Assembly: GCA_963920635.1 (NCBI GenBank)
Contig: OY987298.1
Location: forward strand, 67,849,949-67,913,948
Origin: Pseudeuparius sepicola
Taxonomy: Eukaryota; Arthropoda; Insecta; Coleoptera; Anthribidae
Direction: 5' to 3'
Length of the DNA stretch: 64,000 nucleotides
Shown: positions 34,405 to 45,429 of the stretch, piece by piece
How the letters are laid out: every line of letters begins with the position of its first letter
Position numbering within the stretch: position 1 is the stretch's first letter
The notes under the pieces: model-generated
The model's database searches: none
What the model was told of the DNA's origin: nothing
Seen by the model: the letters and a program-made list of their open reading frames with translations, nothing else
Position numbers and translations under genes: made by a program

Positions 34405-35930
34405 AGAGCAAACTTTTTCGCTCTCAGATTTTTTTTTTTAGAAAAATGTAGGTTTTGAGGTCAGAAAACATGTCACACACGCAACCAGCAGCAAAATACA
34501 GCGTTTTGAGATATATAAATCGACCAAACCAAAACCCGAGGCAAAACCAGTCATATATTTACTGAAAAAATACAGGTTGTTTCAGTTTTAAATTGACAAA
34601 CTTTGGGAAACAATAGAACTTTTAAAAATAATGCCACTTTCTTGTATACACTTAATGTTTCCATTGGCTCCCTAAGGAAAGTACAGGGTGTTAAATTTCG
34701 CAGAAAAAGAAAGATATTTTTTAATATCACTGAAACTACATTATTAATTTGCCCTCAAATATTATGAGATTCTAAGAAGCCGTGCAATAGTTATTGCCTG
34801 AGAAATATTGGTTAAAAGGATAGATGTGGAAAGGAAAGGACTATCTGCTCGAGTATTGAGGGACCTTAAGAAACCTATTTTCGGATTATACACTTTTTAT
34901 TATAGACAAAATTGTGACATATTTTCAAATTTTGTAATAACTTTTGGCGGAAAAAAATTCGGCAAAAAATTCCAGAATATTCCAAAAAAATGCCATAAAA
35001 TTCGAACAAATACAAAAAATGCCAAAAATTCCAAGCACGTGTACACAAAAATTCCTCAGTGATTTCCCCCTCGGAATTTTCTTTTCTTTAATTCACTTTT
35101 GTTATTTAAAAATGGACTGACCATTATTTTGGCTCCAAAACATAAATTTTCACATAATCGCTGTACCTAGTTCAGTTAAAATATAACATGCGGTTTTTCT
35201 GCTTTTACGGGAAAATGATTGTGAAAATCGGAATTTTTCATAGGAGAAATTTGAAACTTTTTTCGAAAAACGCATCTTCTTTAAGATATTAGCAGTGTTT
35301 AGTCAAAAACCGCGAAAAATCGTATATATACAGGGTGAGTTTTTTTCGATGACCACTATGGGGATCTCGGAAACTAGCAGAGCTAGAACAAAGGTTAAAT
35401 GGGGAAAGAATTGCAGTTTTGAATGCTCAATCTAATGCCCCTTTTGAATTTTTAAAAAAGTTCATGGCTCACTAGATATTTTGAAAAGAGTGATTTTTTG
35501 CTATTTCATCAGATCTCTGTAGCTCCGTTATTTCTGATTATACATAAAAACTGTAGAGACAAAAATTGTAGATAATTTTGGGCTTAATAAGATAATCTAA
35601 TCCAATTTTTATGTTGTTTGTGATTTTTGATATATGTCAGAAACTTGTGTTTTTTTAAATGTACTTAAATCATAGTTGGCTGAGGCCTTATCAAATCGGC
35701 CATTTTTTGAGCTTTCCAAAGATATAATACTCGGCATAGTTATTATAAAAAATAAAAGAGCTATGGCTAATTTTCTGATTTTTTTAAAATTTGATTAGAT
35801 TAGATATGCATATATATTATCTCAAAACGCTGTATGTTGCTGGTTGTTGCATGTGTGACATAGGTATGTTTTCTGACCTCAAAACCTACACTTTTCTATA
35901 AGAAAATCTGAGAGCGAAGAAATTTCCTTA
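34405..35930. repeat. Inverted repeat with ~115-bp arms and long loop
   Basis: Bases 34405-34522 pair with 35815-35930, sharing ttttgaggtcagaaaacatg and caaaacgctgtatgttgctg in opposite orientation. The loop contains mariner-like ends (34565, 34681) and a solo arm of the long-TIR mariner (35331-35805). It is probably an old TIR element enlarged by insertion. Confidence 0.65.
35331..35805 (+). repeat. Solo arm of the long-TIR mariner (third copy)
   Basis: It begins CAGGGTGAGTTTTTTT after TA and follows 92-560 closely, with more differences than the tandem pair at 1-2714. The transposase region and second arm are missing. Confidence 0.75.
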
Positions 35931-37724
35931 TTCCAAGGTTAGTTTCTGGCCTTTATAGGAAGGTTAGGAGGCAAAGAGGGGAAGGGGAAAGGCCGCGATT
36001 TAAGTTGGTATAGCACTTACATGTGAATTGGCGATGAATTTAGTAACTCCCTAAATAGATAATGCTTCCAGCCATATATTCGCACACAGACGTTTTGGCA
36101 TGTATAAGTTTATGGTGTATATTTATGTTGTTTTGACGGTTTTCGGTTATTTCTTCATTTTAATGTTTGTGCAATGAAATAACGGAACTTTGTGGAGTAT
36201 GTTGGTGCATCACATTTTTGTTTTATGTTTGTGTTTTTACTTTGTTTTCGGTTTTCAATACCCGTGTTGTCCCTTTTGATACGCCCTTGCATTCACAAAA
36301 TATATAGGTTATTGCATTAAGCTGAAGGCCAGCTGGTGAGAGCGGCACCGTCGCGCGATGTTGCGATGTTGCCGGTGCAAAGGGACTGCCTTTGGTTTTG
36401 TTTAAGAGTGGGGGAATGTCCTAACCTTCCTATAACCTAACCTTGGCTTATTCCATGTTTTATGTCTATTTTTCGCGGACTACTATATGGTTGGGGTTGG
36501 CACAAACTGGTGAACAGTTCAATAAGGTCTGTTTGGACAGAACTTCAAACCTTTAGAAACTGCCTGGAACATTCTACCTAAACGGACCTATATAATAAAA
36601 CATTATGTAGTTGGCATCATCGCTATGCAGACGAGTTTTGACAAACTTTCCGACGATTGTATAAACGGTAGTTCTCATTTCTATGCACACGAATATTTTG
36701 GTTTCGACAAAACATTTCGGCGAGTGGCGAAGTGAATGGCGAGCCCGAGCACGCATGTGTAATTTATAAATCCAGTGTAATCATAACAAACTTTTTTCTA
36801 ACCTCAAACACTAACTATGGGAATGTCAACTTATACTGGAGCAACTTGTAAATAATTACGGAAATTATGACATACCTTAATACCCACGGAAGTGTATTAT
36901 TCATTCCAATACCCATATTTTCACAAGCTGCGGCTATTAAATTAAGTTTTACAACCATCGTTTCAGTGCCCACGCACACCACACGCTATACCACAAAATA
37001 TATATCTTAGGTTCGCCGTTCGCCCCATAGAGATCATATATATGATCTCTATGGTTCGTCAACCTAATAGAGGTGAGGAGGGAGGAAGCAATTAATACGA
37101 CGGTGTAACCCAAGGTCTCTGGGTGGACCCTCAGGCTATTTATTAGTCTGAGGTTGTACCTATCCTATATATTTTGTGGGTGTACCCAAAGTTAGACAAG
37201 CGTGGATCGACAGGCGCACTATGCGAAATGCAGGACGGTACAAAGTAAATTTTTATCCTAGAAACACTTTCAAATTAATTACAAATAAAACGACTAAAGC
37301 TCTATTATACGTTATTAATGTAGGCATCTACTTAGGGCTTATATTAAGGTTTGGTAATTATTTCCAATGGCGTAACCCACCCCCGATTTTGGCTACCCGC
37401 TATTTTCGAGGTCCCTGATCGGACGTAGTTTCCAAGAAAATGGATTTTCAAATTTTCTTTTGACACCCCGCATTTCACGGCGATATTTGTAATTATAATC
37501 TGGATGGATTTTTACTGTACGCAGCTTAAACTGATCACTACACTATTTTGCACCTTTTGCAACATCCACACTTCGTGAAAATCCGCGGAAAAAAACCGAA
37601 ATTTTGAAAGATTTATGCCGTGTTTACGTTCGCCATTTATTCGGCCCGTCCGCTGTTTTCGCCCGACATTCGGCGCGTGCAAAATATAGCCTCAGCCCAT
37701 GATATAACCCCGATTACTGTAAGA
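35931..37724. other. No gene recognised; contains a perfect palindrome
   Basis: Short frames at 36574-36756 and 37176-37418 show no family resemblance. A 30-bp palindrome lies at 37025-37054. The segment 37370-37690 has several C-rich phrases resembling transposon ends without clear partners. Confidence 0.4.
37025..37054. repeat. Perfect 30-bp palindrome
   Basis: CCATAGAGATCATAT is followed at once by its exact reverse complement. Weaker pairing extends outward (ttaggtt / aacctaa), so the full hairpin spans about 37010-37070. It may be a tiny MITE. Confidence 0.85.
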
Positions 37725-38325
37725 AGTCCCGATTTTGTCAGATGACATTCTCCACAAAGTCCCTAGGAATTTTTTCTTAACCATGGGTATAACATTGGTA
37801 TATGTGTCTCAACCAGTTAATGACGTCACTCATTGATTTATGATGTGAAAAGTTACCAAGGTGATACGAAAAAAGAACATAATAAAATAAAAACCCTATT
37901 GCAATCACGATTATGCCGCTACAAATAAAAATAACTATGACTACAACTCATTTTAATAATAATTTTAAACGTCATGGAAACACTTTCGTTTTGGTATATC
38001 AGCTGCTTTTCGCAGCGTCTAGGGGCGGACTCAGGCAAATTTAGCTTCGGTGTGTCAAAGTGACAGTGAAGGTTTTCCAGATCGTTCAAACTGGTTCAAA
38101 CATTCGGTAATGAAAATATTCGCGGGTTTTCTACGTTTTGTGAGTTTTACCGTCATCTGTGTTGTTCTTGTTCATGTTACTTTTCGTGTTATTAGTGCAA
38201 ATGGGCTCGTTACTGACCTGAACTTATGACCCGGTTGCATTTTTTGCTGCATTGATGCCAACTTAGGATATCGAAATTACCAATTGACAGTCCCAGTAAG
38301 GACTTCTTAAAATAATTTGAGTAAG
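37725..38325 (+). repeat. Inverted ~600-bp repeat, right copy
   Basis: It is the partner of 25395-26000. It contains ttaatgacgtcactcattga, with a CRE-like palindrome tgacgtca that the left copy has lost. A 39-codon frame starting at the ATG near 38112 is not conserved in the other copy, where ATG is GTG. The THAP/P-like unit begins within a few bases of its right edge. Confidence 0.8.
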
Positions 38326-38327
38326 AA

Positions 38328-40406
38328 GGTATGATATTGCGCATTGTGGGCGGAGTCATGCGACGTCATGCGGAGCGGTTTCGGTGGCAGTCCCAAAATA
38401 TATAGGTTAGGTTCGGTTAGGGGTGTCAGTGTCAGTTTGTCGCGACGTTAATTTGAATAATTTAACTAATTATTTTCGTTTTAAAATGCGTTGTGCTGTA
38501 GCAAGTTGTGTTGCAGACAATGAAGCAAAGACATTTACGGGATAGTTCATGTTTTTCCGTTTCCCAAAGGATGAAAATCTTATTAAACAGTGGACGATTG
38601 CTTGTAATCGAAAGGACAAATTTAATGTGAATACCGCTAGTTTGCTCACATTTTAGTGAGCCAAATCAAAAGTTAACAATGAAATATGATAAGGCGAGAA
38701 GTGAACGAATAAATAAATGAAATCCATCAAATTGTGGATGAAATTCTTCAAGACAGGTTCGTTGGACATCTGAAGTTGTTTAATTTGTTTTAATAAATAC
38801 CCCAACCTGCAGCCATTGCCCATTGCCCGAAAAACTTTTAAGCAGTGAATGCCTTGCTGATTTGATTCTAAAGGAAAAGAAATGGATAGAGCTGTCAGAA
38901 ATGAGTTAGCTGAAGAAATCGATTCTTTAGTTTATTATGGTTTAGAATATTTAACGGGCTTTGTATGCTGCAAATTACGAACCACTGAACCTATGGCATC
39001 AACAAATCAGGAGAATTTCACCTGGGTTGATCATGTGTCTGAGGGGGGTTTGGCCAAGCCATCAGAAGAATTGATGAAAAACATTGAGGAACTAGAAAAA
39101 ATATTTAATGATGTAATTTCGGGTGAACTGTTTATTTGTAAAGGATATGTAACTGTTTATTTGTAAAGGATATTATTTAACATTTGCTAGAACAAGCATC
39201 AAAGGTAAACTGTAGTAAGCAGATTAAAAAACTTTTTTTTGGTCGAGGATATGTACTTTAGAATGAAAATTTTTAATAAAAATTTGGGAGAAATGACCTT
39301 GTATAGAAAAAGGAACATGTTAAAAACTGTTTCGTAACAGTTTGTCTTTAGATTTTTATAGGATTTTCTTAAATGTTCAAAATAAGTTTTAAGGGATTCC
39401 CAGTCTGGACCTCTTGGTTAAAAAAAGTGCAACAAAACTTAATAAGTAAATATATATTTTTCCATATTTGCGTTTTATTACAGTTTGCTTTTATGTATAT
39501 GCATTCTATGTTAACAATCTAACAAGTGATACCTAGCTTAAGCTTAGAGCTTAATGATGGCGAACAAAATTGGTGGACTAAGTAAACCATCCCAGCAAAT
39601 AATGAGCCACATGGAATGGAAGAATTGGAGGCAATTTTTAATTCCATGTCCCGGTAGTTTCTTGATTAGCAAAGGTTACATAAGCAATTTATAGAATACT
39701 TCTTTAAGGATAAATTGTTCAGCAGAAATTAAAAAAATATTTTTTAAGTCGAGGATGTATTTTTGAATAAAAAAGTTGAACAAAGCTTTACAAGATAAGG
39801 ATATAACTAGAAAACGGAAAAGGTTAAAAATTACATAATAATTTTAAGTAATAAAATATGTATTAAATTTTTTAAAATAAAGGCATTTTAAAATTTAGCT
39901 ATATTTTATATAATTTTACATTGTTGCCTTAAAAATTGACTTTATTTTTTTTTAATTTCTATGATTTATTTACTTATTTTTTCAATAATTACAAACTATA
40001 TCATCGGTATTTATTTTTTACTTATGGCGACTGCTATTCTAGTACTCCCTGCAGTGCTTGGAAATTTTCGTTGTTATCGATCATTTTTATTTCCTTTGTA
40101 AGAAGAAATAAACTTGAGTTATTTACCTGCACTAAAGAAGTCCTTACAGTTGATCTTTGTGTTAAAAATCTTTGTGTTAAAAAATACAAATGCTTACCCT
40201 ACTGAGAATTTTCTTAGCTTGATTATCATGTTATTTTTAAATATCGTATCTTCTAAATCATGCTACCTAGTACAACATTAATTTACGGATACATAACTCA
40301 ATATTCCATTAGAAAAACCCGCTTCCCGCCTTAAAATTCAAATAATCCGCTCCGCGTGACGTCATGCGCAGAGCGGGACGAAATTGTGACACCGATCTAT
40401 CATACC
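38328..40406 (+). mobile_element. P-element-like unit with THAP domain, degraded
   Basis: Inverted ends begin GGTATGAT (38328) and end ATCATACC (40406). A subterminal CATGCGACGTCATGCGGAGCGG-like block on the left pairs with ccgctccgcgtgacgtcatg on the right; the bases between are not matched. It encodes a broken THAP domain and a C-terminal block. THAP plus TIR structure fits the P superfamily. No 8-bp target duplication was found, so the exact ends are uncertain. Confidence 0.65.
38486..39166 (+). pseudogene. P-like transposase remnant: THAP domain plus C-terminal block
   Basis: The ATG at 38486 begins MRCAVASCVADNEAK with the first cysteine pair of a THAP finger. A stop at 38543-38545 interrupts it, then FMFFRFPKDENL and QWTIACNRKDKF continue the fold. 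The Cys-His part (VCSHF, near 38641) is in another frame and one residue short. From 38822 a LLSSECLADLIL block and, after another frame change, a 94-codon stretch with LEYLTGFVCCKL and WVDHVSEGGLAKPSEE resemble the C-terminal region of P-element/THAP9-type transposases. The central catalytic core is absent. It is clearly inactive. Confidence 0.7.
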
Positions 40407-40796
40407 TTCCTTTCATTATATCATGGCCTCAGCCCTTAAAACCATTTCTACCAATGAAAATGCGAAGAAGTTATGGGTTTTGGTGGTAGGTAGGTAGGTA
40501 TTGTTAAGCAAGTAAAAAGCGTTTGTTGGAGATCTTGTATTAAAATCGAAATAAATAACAAATATATACACTAAAAAACTTACAGTAGTAGCAAAATATG
40601 GGCTGTACCCGGTACTTGTTCAGTTTTTGTTCAGATACACAGAGATCAGAGTTATCGTACGCAGGGGTTCACATCTCACATGTGAATAATAGGCAAAATC
40701 AAAATACAACGTACTTAGATACAAGCTGATTTTTTTACAGATCCAAAATTTCTAATTCGATTGTAATCTTGACTACTATAGGAGCCCTAACAACTA
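40407..40796. other. No recognised feature
   Basis: A short run of gtaggtaggtaggta lies near 40483-40500. The remainder is AT-rich spacer up to the mariner target TA at 40797. Confidence 0.4.
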
Positions 40797-40798
40797 TA

Positions 40799-41166
40799 CA
40801 GTGTGACCCATTTGTTTTGGGGTCAGTCTGTAAAAAGTGTATCAATCGTGCGATTTGGCTGATTTTTTTTTTAAATTGTAGAGCTCGATGAACTGCACAT
40901 TTTGAACAAAAATTGCCTGGTTCGCATAAAATCCAAAGCCTACTATGACCGTTTTTATGAGCAAAATTTTAAGAAACCATATTAGCGTTTTTTTTTGAAA
41001 AAATCTGTGTGCGCCAATGGATTGAGCACCCCTCGAAATGGGTATGTACAAAATTTCATCAAAATATTTCAAGTAATAACGATTTTGTAGAAAAATTAAA
41101 AATGCAGCCAAGGTACGTCTTTATTTTCAAAAATTCAAAGTTGGCCATGGAAAATAATTGAATTGT
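40799..41166. repeat. Left terminal inverted repeat of the complete mariner
   Basis: It pairs with 42370-42737. It lies on the 3' side of the transposase; the 89-codon frame in it is a by-product, not a gene. Confidence 0.9.
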
Positions 41167-41215
41167 AATAATACAACCTTATGCTTATAAACACAAAACA
41201 TAAAAACAATTAAAA

Positions 41216-42292
41216 TTATAAAATTTTTGTAACTTCTACCAAGCCTCCATTTTCTACAATGCATTTGTCGTTCCTCTTGCGTACATTCAAAATTACATTT
41301 CGTATTTGCTGTGGAGTAATTTCCTCACAACTACGGTTTATCCTAGCTTGCAGTTCTTGTAAATTATGGGGTCTTGACTTATAAACATTTTGCTTAAGTG
41401 TACCCCAAAGAAAAAAATCTAAAGGAGTTAAGTCCGGAGATCTCGGTGGCCACTCACAGAAAGGACTATTTCGCCCTATCCAACAGTTTTCAAAATTATT
41501 ATCTAGCCAGTTTCTGATTAAACGAGCATTATGAATAGGACTGCCATCTAACTGTAACTTTAAATTTAAACGGTATCTTAATGGTAACTCATCTAAAGCA
41601 TTTCTAAATTCAATTTCTAGAAAATTCAAGAAGCCAGCCGCATTCAAATTCCCTTCAAAGAAAAATGGGCCAATTATTCTGTCGCGTAGTATTCCACACC
41701 AAACGTTAATTTTTTGTGAATATTGTCTCCTTGCATTTATTATAAACTCTGGATTTTCAGCTGACCAGTGACGGCAGTTTTGACTTGATACTACACCATT
41801 TGTAGTAAACGTGGCTTCGTCGGTGAATAAAATTTCATTTAAAAAGTTGCCATTATGGAGATATTCACCTTGCAGCCAATAGCAAAATTCTAATCTTCTC
41901 TCCTCATCTCCTGGTTCCAGGGTGTGCAAAAATTTTGGCTTAAACGGTTTTATTTTGTTTTGTCTCAAACATCTCCTTATACTCTCTCTGGGTATATGAA
42001 GGTCTAAACTAGCCGTTCGAACACTATTTCGAGGATTGTCACTAAAGTATTGCAGAATTTGATTGTTATTTTCAACAAGTCCACGGCGTCCATTTTGCCT
42101 AGTTTTTAATAAATTTTTAGAAATCGATCCAGTTTCATCAAAAATATTGTTTATACGTTGTACAGTACTTCGACTCACTGATCTACCTGGGTGTCTATTG
42201 TTAAATTCGGCCGCAGCTTCTGCTGCCGAGCGCTCGTTGTCGCCCACGAGTCGAACAATTTCTATTTTGTCTCTTATGCTTAAATATTCCAT
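41216..42292 (-). CDS. Mariner-family transposase, intact
   Basis: The protein binds the TIRs and catalyses cut-and-paste transposition into TA. The frame is open upstream to 42322, but the Met at 42292 (MEYLSIRDKIEIV) is the better start because the ten residues before it are a hydrophobic leader unlike the family; that gives 358 residues. N-terminal helix-turn-helix motifs cover about residues 1-60 (EAAAEF, SRSTVQRI). Counting from the longer frame, the catalytic aspartates are D168 (FTDEATF), D259 (LQLDGSPIH) and D302 (PLDFFLWG), so 42 residues separate the last two, against 34 in classic mariners. The WPPRSPDL block is intact. The frame is flanked closely by the two TIRs. The long spacer is nearer to D41D-type groups such as rosa/visitor, but placement is inference. 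Confidence 0.9.
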   Translation of the reverse strand: MEYLSIRDKIEIVRLVGDNERSAAEAAAEFNNRHPGRSVSRSTVQRINNIFDETGSISKNLLKTRQNGRRGLVENNNQILQYFSDNPRNSVRTASLDLHIPRESIRRCLRQNKIKPFKPKFLHTLEPGDEERRLEFCYWLQGEYLHNGNFLNEILFTDEATFTTNGVVSSQNCRHWSAENPEFIINARRQYSQKINVWCGILRDRIIGPFFFEGNLNAAGFLNFLEIEFRNALDELPLRYRLNLKLQLDGSPIHNARLIRNWLDNNFENCWIGRNSPFCEWPPRSPDLTPLDFFLWGTLKQNVYKSRPHNLQELQARINRSCEEITPQQIRNVILNVRKRNDKCIVENGGLVEVTKIL

Positions 42293-42369
42293 AATTATGA
42301 TAATTAATTGTATTGAGCACAAACAATTTCTGAACTCAATTTAGACAGTTTGACACTTAATAAAAGTAA

Positions 42370-42737
42370 ACAATTCAATTATTTTCCATGGCCAACTTTG
42401 AATTTTTGAAAATAAAGACGTACCTTGGCTGCATTTTTAATTTTTCTACAAAATCGTTATTACTTGAAATATTTTGATGAAATTTTGTACATACCCATTT
42501 CGAGGGGTGCTCAATCCATTGGCGCACACAGATTTTTTCAAAAAAAAACGCTAATATGGTTTCTTAAAATTTTGCTCATAAAAACGGTCATAGTAGGCTT
42601 TGGATTTTATGCGAACCAGGCAATTTTTGTTCAAAATGTGCAGTTCATCGAGCTCTACAATTTAAAAAAAAAATCAGCCAAATCGCACGATTGATACACT
42701 TTTTACAGACTGACCCCAAAACAAATGGGTCACACTG
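42370..42737. repeat. Right terminal inverted repeat of the complete mariner
   Basis: It is the partner of 40799-41166, on the 5' side of the transposase, so the promoter would have to lie here or in the 77 bp between 42293 and 42369. Confidence 0.9.
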
Positions 42738-42739
42738 TA

Positions 42740-44298
42740 TGTTGGAACGTGCACTTATTTTGAGAATAAGAAGCTGTCTAACTACAATTCATCAATGAAT
42801 TGTTTTTTAAATGTAACGTAGCCATAATTAAAAATAGGGTAGACTGGGGCAAGTGGATAAATGGAGTAAGTGTAAAACAGGTGTGCCAAAAGCACGATAC
42901 ACAGATAACGGTATGCCAGCTAGGAGAACGAAAATTAAACTCTTCTGCGCATCTACGTCACTTCGACAAAAGCGCGGCCAACTTATAAAAAAAAATAGTG
43001 CTGAAATTAGTCTCAGTGAAATACGTCAGTTATTAATTTCGCGTCAAGTTTAATCCAAAGATAGAATGTACAGGCACCTTGAGACACTTTGGTGTATATG
43101 TGGTTGTTTAAAAATAAAAGTAAGCCATGATTATGTCGAATAAGCGTCACCGTTGACGTCACAGCACCTGCGCGCGGACATACCGTTTTCTGTGTATCGT
43201 GGCCAAAAGAAGAAAAATATTTATAGGAAACAGATGAGTAGTTACCCATAGCATTAAATTATACCCCTGAAAGCCTATCAACCCGCAAAACATCCATATG
43301 TATTTTTGGTTGCCTAGCATTTTCTTGTAAATTCTCACCTCTAGCTGTCACTTCGATTTTGAAGACATCGCATCTCAAAAATCCTTAATTCTAAAGTGAA
43401 AAAAAAAGTTCTTTTTGGTTTATTGTATTCATATTATCTAACAAACAATGTATTAGATGCTCACCAATAAATTATCCATTTAAATTACAATTTAGAAGTA
43501 CTCTAGGTAGCTTTACACTTACCCCTTCAATATAAGGCAAGGGGCAAGTGTAAAATCTAAACATGGGACAAAAGTGTAAACACTATATTAGAACATCATA
43601 CTAACCTATATATTTTGTGCATCATACTATAGAACCCATTTCTCTACACTGCTAATTCACGAAGTTCTTATTAAGTACCTAAGAGACACTATTTTTAAAT
43701 ATTTTTATTTTTATTTAGTTAAAAAGTTTTTTTTTTTTAATTTTTATATAAATAATTGCCTTTTAGGACAGAAATGAGTTATTTTATTTTTCCGACGAAA
43801 TGGATAAGCTCTGTTATACGACAGAAAAGTTTGTAACTTATTTTCTAATAAAGATATTTGATTCAAAGTGTGATGTGTTTGTGTTGTTTATGGCAATGTT
43901 ATAGACTTACCCCAGTGGAAATAGAAACACACTCTGTAGTGTTTTCTGACCCCCGGTTGGGGTAAGTGTAAAATGTCGGACGCCAAAATATTTTTTTTAT
44001 CAAAACTTGCAAATTTTAACCAAGAGTCTTAAATTTCTTTGAGCAACTATCTTAGGTCTCGCTGGACTTTTACCACTAATGTCAATATTTGCAATTTCAA
44101 TATTTTTTTATTAGAATATAGTAAATTGTTGTTTTTATGGTATTGTTGGATAAGAATTTCAAGCACCTTTTTATAAATAGGCTTTCAGTGTCCCATTCTT
44201 GTAATTAAAGTTCTAGAAATTTCACTGTAACTGGGCGTAACAAAACAAGCTATTGATATACTGAATACCACAAATCTTGATCCCTGCGTCACAAAAAA
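42740..44298. other. Repeat-rich spacer with a recurring ggggcaagtgtaaaa motif
   Basis: Variants of ggggcaagtgtaaaa occur near 42846, 43550 and 43958 and inverted near 43503 and 43907. Bases 42883-42920 (gccaaaagcacgatacacag) pair with 43178-43213. The start near 42836 (tagggtagactggggcaag) looks like a transposon terminus, but no clean partner end was seen. No coding frame was recognised. Confidence 0.45.
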
Positions 44299-44800
44299 CT
44301 GGGTTGCCAGACGTCCCGGTTTTGACGGGACAGTCGCGCTTTTATTCCAAATGTCCCGCGTCCCGCCTGACTTACATAGGGAATAGGGCAATGAATAGGT
44401 TTTAAATTCGCTTGGCTTTGAGCTCTGTTTGCCGGTCCGCCTGCGAAGTGCGAATTGCGAGTTCTGATTATTCTGAACTCTATAAATCTAAAACAGTACT
44501 TATACAGTATAACACAAAGCAAGGCACTAAACTAAGTAGGTACCTATAATAATACGTGATAATCACATTTAATATAATATATTTGTAAGGCTGCAAATAT
44601 ATGTATGTATAGATATAGTTTGTTTCGAGTTTTTTTTTGTTTATAGGTTTATTTATACAACCCAAAGAATTTTGTTGTTTGATTTTTAGACTTTTTTATT
44701 AAAATAAATTACCTAAATATGTAATAATAGATATATTTGTGGGTGGGGTGGGGGGGGGCTATTGTCCCGCTTTGAGATTTTGGAAATCTGGCAACCCTTG
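44299..44800. mobile_element. hAT-like relic with GGGTTGCCAGA ends
   Basis: CTGGGTTGCCAGA at the left and TCTGGCAACCCTTG at the right are inverted repeats; subterminal tgtcccg motifs also occur on both sides. Flanking cgtcacaa and actcacaa would be an imperfect 8-bp duplication. The interior has no transposase. Confidence 0.55.
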
Positions 44801-45031
44801 ACTCACAATGGTCGACAAGATTCATGGTATCCACTATACTGATAATATGTCAACATCCCTGTCAACAACAGTAACTTTAAAAATATTGTTTTTTTTGTTT
44901 CAACCCCTACTTGTTCCACTTACACTTGAGATATTTCGACATCAAATGACTATATTTAGTCATGACTAAATAATTGGTTTAGAAAAAAGAAAAAAAACTC
45001 GAATCGAATCGAATTAATATATTTTTTTTAC

Positions 45032-45417
45032 TACTAACCTGAGAAATCACCATTATTTACCTCATTCCTCTAATGAGAAGTAATATTTCTCACCCTAGGT
45101 AAATAATGATAATAAAAAAATACCTGGGTAAATAATGAAAAATTTTCAATATGACATTTAAAGATTAGTGTCATTACTGTCATTTTATCAGCTTGACAAC
45201 TGAACTCCCAGGCTACTTGATATTTCGAAGTATTTGAAAAAAGCGAGAATTACTAAAATAAACTAAAATATGGCAATATTTCAATGTCAGTAGTAAAAAA
45301 AATTCTATATACACTTCGGTTGAGAAGGCCATTATTTACCTCGCATATTATATCCTTCGGCGCTACGCGCCTCAGGATATAAAAAAGCTCGGTATATAAT
45401 GGCTCACTTCTCAACCT
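45032..45417. repeat. Two small palindromes with tatttacct / ggtaaata motifs
   Basis: At 45032-45110, caccattatttacct is mirrored by aggtaaataatg. At 45316-45417, ggttgagaaggccattattt is mirrored by ataatggctcacttctcaac, and the centre has its own hairpin (atatccttcggcgc / gcgcctcaggatat). They appear to be diverged members of one hairpin family. Confidence 0.6.
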
Positions 45418-45429
45418 AAGTATATAATA

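Larger units (their letters stand above)
40799..42737 (-). mobile_element. Complete Tc1/mariner element with 368-bp TIRs
   Basis: The element begins CAGTGTGACCCATTTG and ends with its complement, each flanked by TA (40797-40798, 42738-42739). The TIRs run 40799-41166 and 42370-42737; an 89-codon open stretch in each arm translates identically, so the arms are (nearly) identical. Between them lies one uninterrupted transposase on the minus strand. At 1939 bp, with intact ends, target duplication and coding frame, it looks recently active. TIRs this long are unusual; typical mariners have about 30 bp. Confidence 0.92.

Noticed and set aside
38112..38231. 39-codon frame with a signal-peptide-like hydrophobic stretch
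   Set aside because: The start codon and frame are not kept in the other copy of the repeat (near 25590), so there is no sign of selection.
40842..41111. 89-codon frame, identical at 42425-42694
   Set aside because: Both are readings through the mariner TIRs; identity comes from the inverted repeat, not from a duplicated gene.
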